NCBI GenBank assembly: GCA_025024175.1
Contig: QCXZ01000041.1
Span: 39,985,786 to 40,049,785, forward strand
Source: Rhyzopertha dominica
Lineage: Eukaryota; Arthropoda; Insecta; Coleoptera; Bostrichidae
Length of the DNA stretch: 64,000 nucleotides
Reading direction: 5' to 3'
Shown: positions 57,535 through 64,000 of the stretch, piece by piece
Layout: each line of letters starts with the position of its first letter
How positions within the stretch are numbered: the stretch's first letter is position 1
Position numbers and translations under genes: made by a program
Notes under the pieces: model-generated
Told to the model about the DNA's origin: nothing
The model's database searches: none
What the model saw: only the letters and a program-made list of their open reading frames with translations

Positions 57535-59093
57535 ATTCGGAAGCGTCCCTGGTTTTGCCGGCGAATTCAAGCTTTTACGGAATGCCGATACGTGGCGCTC
57601 CATGTTAAGTGTTTAATTTTTTAATAATTTAAGCACAATGTGACACAATTTCCTTTTTACTGGTTGCTTAACTTATTCAAATTATTAATATTTAGTGGAC
57701 TTATACACTTATAGATAAAGTACCGCAATTGGATATTATCACTTTTTTTTTAAATTACGTAAAATGAATCTTGAAGTGCATATATACCGTACGCCATGTT
57801 AAAAACAACAAAAAAAATATTTGTAGGTAGAAAATTTCAGGTCTGAAATTCGAATCTTAGGAGTCACCACCAAAACGCTTCTATCCAAGGTTATTCAACT
57901 CGTGACGTCAAGTGTCATGTAAACATTACCGAGGAGCGTGCTGTTTAATGGTGTAGTATCATTCTTGTATTGGAAAAGCCTTTGTGTGGTGTTTATTGAA
58001 AAGACGGTGTAAGAGGTCGCACCAAAAAGTGATTTGTTTTACAAGCATCTATTATGTACGGAAAACAAAACAAGTGTTGTTTTGTACATGGTTATAAAAG
58101 TACTTCAGTCAGTACAGCTAACAAAATTTTTGTAACCGTTCTTCGAGATCATCAACGTTATGAGTGTTTACCATTAAGTTTCCATTTTGTTATAGCTTGA
58201 AAAGGATATGAAAAATTATATGCATTTTAAGTTGATAGTGGGAAATGTTATAATAAAGAACGACGTTGTTCCTCATATATTCGACTATTAGCCAAACCGG
58301 AAACAAGCCGCAAGAGCCCCGAAAATAAATGTCAAGTTTAGGGTACGTTTTTGATTCTTACATTTTTATGTTTACAAATAGTTTGTTTCCAACATCCCAC
58401 TGTGATAAATTATCAATGCTACGTTAATTTGATAATAAAAATTTCACTTATGCTGTTGCTTTTACGTTCCTCATCTCCGCCGCGTTGAACCGTTCGTCGC
58501 TGTGCACAAATTCCATAACAAGGAACATGCCTTCAGAAGTCATAACTCATAAGTATTTCACTTTTTCTTGTGGTATTTTAATTCGCTTGTCACAAAATGA
58601 ACGCAACAACAAACTGATAAATTGACGGGCTGAGGCTGACGCGTGACGCGCTGACCCCAGATGTAAACATGCGGCCATTTTACAAGACACCTGACTTCAC
58701 GACCAATATGTTCGCGTTTTGGCGGTCTCTTTAAATATTCACATTTTTAATATTAAAAATACACCTTACGATCCATTTTTTCGAATTTATAAGCTGTCAC
58801 GGCTGTTTTGTGGATTAAATGCTACCTATTAATATGCAATTTAATAAAATATTATTGTCCACCATTTTAGTGCAAAACAGCAGCGGTAAATTTAAATGTT
58901 TATGCGGAAGACGGGATCAAACCTATTTGGTTTCTAAGGTTTTGGTTTCATCTGCCATTTTAGTGCAAAAAAATGGACAATGAATTGCGGTACTGTAATA
59001 TATTTAGTGACTGTATATACACTTAACATGGGGCACCACCTATCGGCGATCCGTAAAAGAATTCGCTGACAAAATCAGGGACGCTACCGAATC
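57535..59093. mobile_element. 1.56-kb long-inverted-repeat element with possible THAP-like exon
   Basis: The left arm starts ATTCGGAAGCGTCCCTGG and the right arm, reverse complemented, starts ATTCGGTAGCGTCCCTGA. Both continue GCGAATTC, CTTTTACGGA, GCCGATA.GTGG and CCATGTTAAGTGT. Similarity continues patchily through AGTACCGCAATT and CGTGA.GTCA.GTGTC, so each arm may exceed 300 bp. A plus-strand frame from ATG 58054 reads KCCFVHGYKSTSVSTANKIF and VTVLRDHQRYECL, faintly like the N-terminal zinc-binding part of a THAP domain such as P-type transposases carry. No transposase core is present and no target duplication was found. Confidence 0.5.
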
Positions 59094-59746
59094 CTTTGTT
59101 CAGTATCCACCGTGAGATCAGCTATAAGTTTTGGTCGTCTAGGTAATGGCTTAGATTAATTTATTTATGCCTTTTTATACTGATCAAGTCTCTGATTTTC
59201 TTACTAAAAAGCTAGTAGTTTGGCAATGTCGCATTATTTGACATTAACCTCCTCCTTGAAATTTGATTGTCACGTTTGTTTGACTTTTGACAGTAAATTC
59301 ACATCTGACAGATAGTGATTAGCAATTAAATCTGTCAACAAAAGGTAGGAAGAGAACAAAACTAGGCAAAACAACTGTTTTTTGTTATTATGTGAATTTA
59401 ATGAGTGAGTTTGATTNCTGTGAAGTAATAGGGAAATATTTGTGCGTACCAACAAAAATATTTGGGGAAATACGGCAATCCCTTCGGTACTGTTACATAT
59501 ATTTGTGTTAAACGCGAACGTTTATTTGTAATTAAAATTACTGAATCCATATGTAACTACAATAATTTTTACCTTGATGACGTAAGTTTTATTTTCGTAA
59601 TTCTTGCTAAATGACAGTCAAATACCATGCAATACCTGAGTAACAGATAGCAAGCAAAGTGTGACAAATGCAGAATACTCATGGCCAAAGGAATTTATTC
59701 GAGGAAACATACTTTCTATTAAGACTTGCTTAGTTTTACACAAATA
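59094..59746. promoter_or_regulatory. upstream region of Rab30
   Basis: No coding sequence. A CRE-like TGACGTAA lies at 59578-59585; overlapping it, GTAAGT at 59582 is a good donor that could end a 5' untranslated exon spliced to an acceptor such as TTGCTTAG ending at 59733. No TATA box is evident near the start codon, as is usual for housekeeping genes. All of this is inference. Confidence 0.35.
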
Positions 59747-62700
59747 ATGGATGACTTCAAGTTCTTATTCAAAGTGGTGTTAGTGGGCAATGCTGGAGTA
59801 GGTAAAACGTGTTTAGTTCGGAGATTTACGCAAGGACTGTTTCCTCCTGGACAGGGTGCTACAATTGGTGTTGATTTCATGATAAAGACTGTAGAAGTAG
59901 ATGGAGAAAAAGTTAAGGTGAATATTGTCGGATTCGTTTATCTGACACTACTTAATAAATCTTTTAGTTACAAATATGGGATACAGCTGGTCAAGAAAGG
60001 TTTCGTTCCATTACGCAGAGCTATTACCGTTCGGCACATGCACTGATTTTAGTCTATGACATATCTTGCCAACCAACGTTTGATTGTTTACCTGATTGGC
60101 TCAGGGAAATTGAAGAGTATGCCAGCAGTAAGGTGTTACGGATTTTAGTGGGCAATAAAATTGACCGTGAAGACAGGGAAATCCCAAGACACGTAGGTGA
60201 AGACTTTGCTGCCAGGCACAACATGTACTTTCTAGAGACTTCTGCGAAGGAAGCTGACAATGTAGAAAAGTTATTCATGCAAATAGCTGAAGATCTTATG
60301 AAGGTAGGAAAACTTCACTTTAAAATATTTTTATTACTGCATGTTAATATTATGGCAGAACAGTACATGATAACTAAGTATGTGACGTAATTCACAAATG
60401 AAAACAGTGGGAAAAACTCTTAAATGCAAAATAAACAAGTGAATTAAAGTATCAACAGAACATCTCATTTTAATTAATACAAGATTATATAAAAATCCTA
60501 AGGTACATTGTCATTAAAATTTCTTTATCTTGAGTATATACCTGTGTATTTTATCAGATTAATTTGGCTGAACGGTTGTTTAATGCCACTATAGTCTATT
60601 GTGCGTTTCATAAGTCCTGGCCCCGGTGGTGGGGACGCCACCACACATGATCCCTTTAAACCAATGGCGTGCTCCCGTATTTTATCAATTAAAAGCTATA
60701 TCAAAACACAACTGAACTTTCGTATTTGATGAATTTATGTCGTATTGAAACAAAATGAAATACTAGAATACTTTTTAAAATTGTATTGCTCAATAAACTG
60801 GCCATTCTTAAAAAAAGCTTAATCTGCGATTTGATTTCTTTAATAATACTATAAAACAGAACTCTGCAGTAATAAAATATAACAATATACATTGTTAAAA
60901 TAAAATAAATAAAAATTGTTGAAATAAATAAGCTTTCACTGATTTGGCCAAGGCGTTAGATTGAGTCGTATTCTAAAAGGTGCTGAAACAAAATCAATAA
61001 AACGACTAGAACTAGAATGTAGCAATTCTTCTTTGAAATGGATTGAAATAAAGCCAAATATTTATAAAGGAAAAAATAACAGAACACAACGAAGTGGGTT
61101 CACTCTCAAACACTGTAGTAATAAAAATCAAAAACAAGGGATCTTTTAAGACAAAAACAAGGCCAGATAAAACACTGTATTTACTTCCTTTCCTGTGAGG
61201 GATCACTCTGCCAACATTTTGCAAACTATAGGCATCCATTTCATTCTCAAGGGCATCCTTTTCAGAAGAGGACGAATCACTGCCTGAACTATCTGAGTTA
61301 TCACTATTAGTACCCATAGAGATTATAATATTGTCAACTTGCTCCTCGATTAAACCATCAGTTTTTCAATATTCGTCTCCAACTTTGATAACATAGCGTA
61401 TAAATGCCTCCCAATTGTGAAGAGAAATTTGGTCAAATGCTCAATGCATTAGAGAAATTACATTTTGAATTCCTAAATCTCCAGCATTATTCTCACAAAT
61501 AAATCATTCAAATAGAAGAAAATTATACATATTATTTTTATTTTTAACACATTCCAAAAGATGTTCCCGTCTCTTATTAGCAACACACAAAATACCCCCG
61601 CAATAACTACTCATATGACACTGGTGATGCTGCAACATGCGCAAATGGAATGCAAGATTGCAGTGGCCCATCCCTATTTAGCTATGCGTTACTAGTCTCT
61701 CCACAGTTTTAGGTGCAAGGAAGTCGCTGTGTTCCGTTAACATTCTAAACTGCGTTACATTCCAATCCAGGGCCAGGACTTAAGAAACGCACAGTCGCTA
61801 TGTGTATGTCCATAATTTTCACCTCTATATTACCTACATACTGGCCTATATCCAACCAGTTTCATTGATGATTTGTAAATATGTTCTAAATAAACAGCAG
61901 AATGAAAATAGTGTCCTAACTCTAGTACAGTTTTCTAGAAAGGCACTACACACTAAAAACTGACGTCACCACATTTACATTTTTTTTATTACTGATTAAA
62001 TTACATATTTTTAAATTAACTAACATATACCGTATTTTATTTTACCACAACAGTTTGCATACTATATTACTTAGATCCTGCAGTTATTTCGCAAATATTC
62101 AATGAAGTTTATTATTTATTACCTAGATCTTGGTTCATGATATTTTTTATTGTAATTTACATATTCCACCTGCACAAGCTACGAAAAAACACAATACATT
62201 GAAAAGCAAATGGTGGTGCCGCCATTTCCTTCAGTTTCACCTAAAACAATGATTTTTCTTACATAATAATTAATAATGAGTGGTCTCTCACTGGTACTGT
62301 TACCGAAATTTTCAAATCAGCAGAAATATTGCCACTTTCAAAAATAGTATTAATAATATGAACAAGTAGTTGCACTAAATACTGATGATTGTCCTTAATC
62401 ATATTTGACCTCACTCCATCATGCCCAGGAGCAAAATTACGTTTTAAAGGTCTAATATGTTTAACTATTTCATTGTGTGACACAGTTGTCAGAAACATCG
62501 AATTAATCACAGCAGGAGACCAAATTTTAAAATGATGATTTGTGTTTTGAATTTTAGTTCAAGAATAACAATATTAATTTTATGTTTTTAATTAATGTCA
62601 GATCTCACAAGGTAACATTGAAATTAATAAAGACTGAAATAGACCAAATAACAGGTCGAAACATATCAAACTAAAGTATTTTCATTAATTAATCCACCGA

Positions 62701-63330
62701 CTAAGAACCAACAAAAATGAAGAAGAATGCAGATTAACAGAAGAGCTCCAGAAATTAATTTTATGGAGTGGCCTGCCCTTTCTTTTGACTTGAAATCTTA
62801 TAACAATGCATGACACATCAACATTGTCAAGGATGACAATTTAACACCAAAGAAGAATTATTGTTATTGAAAGACGAGGAAGGCATACTCCATGTTAAAA
62901 TAAAAATTACTTCCTTTTTCCAATTCTTGGGATTTTATTTATGATCAATGTCACTTCAAAATATACCACAAGAGCTGAAATAATTANCAGAAACGGTTTT
63001 CTTAAATTTTTAAGGGAAATGGTCCTACCTTTGTTGAAAAGCAGAATCAGGTTTTTCAACAAAATATCATTAGTTTTGGAGTGAGAGTAATCAAGTGTGG
63101 CACACTATCTAAGACAATTAAAATAAAACAGGAATAGATCTTAAATGAAATCAATTTGTGTTTCTTTAAGCAATCAAGTAATGTTTTGGCATTTAATAAA
63201 TTATATTATTATTGTTAAATTTCAGCAAGCAAGAAGCAGGGATTTGCCACGTTATGATGCTAGCACTACTAGTATTAATGGAAGAAGCTCGTCAATTAGC
63301 GATGGCGGCTGTTGCAGTAAGTTTACATAA
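59747..63330 (+). CDS. Rab30: Rab30 small GTPase, three coding exons
   Basis: Exons 59747-59917, 59968-60303 and 63226-63330 join in frame to 203 residues, the usual Rab30 length. The first MDDFKFLFK ATG is chosen as the conserved Rab30 start. GTPase motifs are complete: P-loop GNAGVGKT (14-21), effector GATIGVDF with Thr39, DTAGQE (62-67), NKID (120-123) and ETSAK (147-151). Exon 1 includes RRFTQGLFPPGQGATIGVDF, diagnostic for Rab30 rather than other Rabs. The C-terminus ends GGCCSKFT; the two Cys (198-199) are the geranylgeranylation site anchoring the protein to membranes. Rab30 acts at the Golgi, recruiting effectors when GTP-bound. Intron 1 is only 50 bp (GTGAAT...TTTAG); intron 2 is 2.9 kb and holds transposon debris. 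A perfect donor, GTAAGT, lies in the last exon right after the Cys pair. Confidence 0.95.
60591..61803. mobile_element. 1.2-kb inverted-repeat element in Rab30 intron 2
   Basis: The left end, TGTGCGTTTCATAAGTCCTG then GCCCCGG, is mirrored at the right; in reverse complement the right end reads TGTGCGTTTCTTAAGTCCTG then GCCCTGG. The outermost bases (ATAGTCTAT and ATAGCGAC) are less well matched, so exact edges and target duplication are uncertain. The interior carries a minus-strand transposase remnant. Confidence 0.65.
61012..61650 (-). pseudogene. Tc1/mariner-superfamily DDE transposase C-terminus
   Basis: The minus strand reads LRMLQHHQCHMSSY at about 61635, then degraded sequence, then QISLHNWEAFIRYVIKVGDE with a stop where Trp is expected, KTDGLIEEQVDNIIISMG and an acidic/Ser-rich tail (SDNSDSSGSDSSSSEKD). 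This is the pattern of the C-terminal end of insect DDE_3-type transposases, where a P.HC..NPIE block holds the last catalytic acid; here that block has decayed to HHQCHMSS. It lies in the Rab30 intron, antisense to the gene. Confidence 0.5.
62259..62520 (-). pseudogene. non-LTR reverse transcriptase finger fragment
   Basis: SMFLTTVSHNEIVKHIRPLK, RNFAPGHDGVRSNMIKDN, and LLVHIINTIFESGNISADLK then ISVTVPV match the finger region of non-LTR reverse transcriptases (pattern EI...I..LK...SPG.DGI, then L...IN.....G..P..LK.A...P). Only this 80-residue stretch is readable. It lies antisense in Rab30 intron 2. Confidence 0.7.
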
Positions 63331-64000
63331 CTTACCCGTTTAGGTTACAACAATATTTATATCTGATTTGTTGATTTTTTTTACTTTAAAGTTTGTTCCA
63401 AACATTCCACTATTCACAGTATTTATTTTAGCATTACATGTCATTTGTTTTGTAAATATAATTTAATTGCCCACGTCAACTAAATATAAGTTTGTTTTAA
63501 GTGCTTGTTAGAAAAAGAAATATGGCCAAAGGATTTAACTTCCGTAACTATTTTTTGATAAGCAATGTCACATATCACAATGGCTTCCACAGGGAAAAAG
63601 ACGCACTTTGCACTGCTACAGGTTCTGGATATCTAGTGCCAAATTTTATAGCACATATTGAAGGATTCTTTTACACATGATGTTAGTACTAAGTATCATA
63701 TAGTCCAAGTCCAATATCATTATATTATTATAAAATTACATTTCTCTAATAAAATGTAAAAAAAACTTTTTGTTGGGGTATATAACAACTTTTAAAATAA
63801 CATTCTCACTGCTTCTCTGTTTATTTGCTAATGCAATACATGAATTAATAGTCTTTAAAATAATAATTTGCTGCAAAATATATTGCGCCTATTCATTTCT
63901 CTCCAATGTATCAATCACAGATCTGATGTGCATAATTAGCTACATCAGTCTAGTGAGTAAAACACAAAAATTGAAATATCTATAGTTTTTAAATAAGATT
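63331..64000 (+). other. Rab30 3' untranslated region and downstream
   Basis: No coding sequence. AATAAA at 63748-63753, in CTCTAATAAAATG, is the best poly(A) signal, implying a 3' untranslated region of about 420-440 bases if the transcript ends there. Confidence 0.5.
63748..63753 (+). terminator. candidate poly(A) signal of Rab30
   Basis: Canonical AATAAA about 418 bp past the stop codon. I saw no better-placed AATAAA between the stop and this point. Confidence 0.45.

Noticed and set aside
1..64000. CRISPR arrays, tRNA, rRNA, bacterial operons or an antiviral or toxin system
   Set aside because: No regularly spaced repeats, cloverleaf genes or prokaryotic gene arrangement were seen; spliced genes and insect-type transposons show a nuclear animal genome.

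Overview
The window is AT-rich animal DNA, and what can be read in it points to an insect. It carries a Rab30 GTPase gene with two GT-AG introns, a single-exon gene for a secreted Lys-Gly/His-rich protein of the insect DUF4779 type, and a very dense load of transposable elements of families common in insects. I cannot fix the order; a beetle or similar genome would fit. No rRNA, tRNA or CRISPR was seen, and only two host genes are convincing.

Layout. 0-14 kb: a decayed DD41D Tc1/mariner element (about 1.8-5.9 kb) holding a Jockey-like retrotransposon fragment that itself holds a small MITE; an unidentified GC-richer patch (6.1-6.9 kb); a 1.36-kb non-autonomous hAT element with an 8-bp target duplication; mariner and DD41D remnants; a broken non-LTR reverse transcriptase. 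14.35-18.66 kb: a Tc1-type element with ~227-bp inverted repeats of the IR/DR kind, invaded by an almost readable PIF/Harbinger element and by a hAT-like MITE. 18.85-20.46 kb: a piggyBac relic. 21.79-23.13 kb: a full-length mariner with an uninterrupted transposase frame. 23-34.5 kb: a self-nesting MITE family, two Penelope-like elements, a Gag zinc-knuckle scrap, a pogo/Tigger relic with a PHD-like tail, and a second Jockey-like fragment.

35.4-40.1 kb: a minus-strand BEL/Pao retrotransposon split by a DD41D transposon with two ~272-bp inverted repeats. 40.5-45.4 kb: Penelope-like fragments in both orientations, one split by a ~1.5-kb insertion, then a Ty3/Gypsy fragment. 45.6-47.9 kb: the DUF4779 gene with TATA box and poly(A) signal, and downstream a deleted partial tandem copy. 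48.4-52.6 kb: two head-to-tail Penelope-like fragments, then a DD41D element that landed inside a Tigger relic. 57.5-59.1 kb: a long-inverted-repeat element with a possible THAP-like exon.

59.7-63.3 kb: Rab30 in three coding exons giving 203 residues. Its first coding intron is 50 bp; the second is about 2.9 kb and holds an inverted-repeat element and a reverse-transcriptase fragment.

The elements do not form a pathway. They record successive insertions whose order can often be read from nesting and target-site duplications. The most unusual structure is in the Harbinger element, where the transposase and the antisense MADF/BESS gene each lie partly inside the other's intron. I found no convincing new biological system beyond these.
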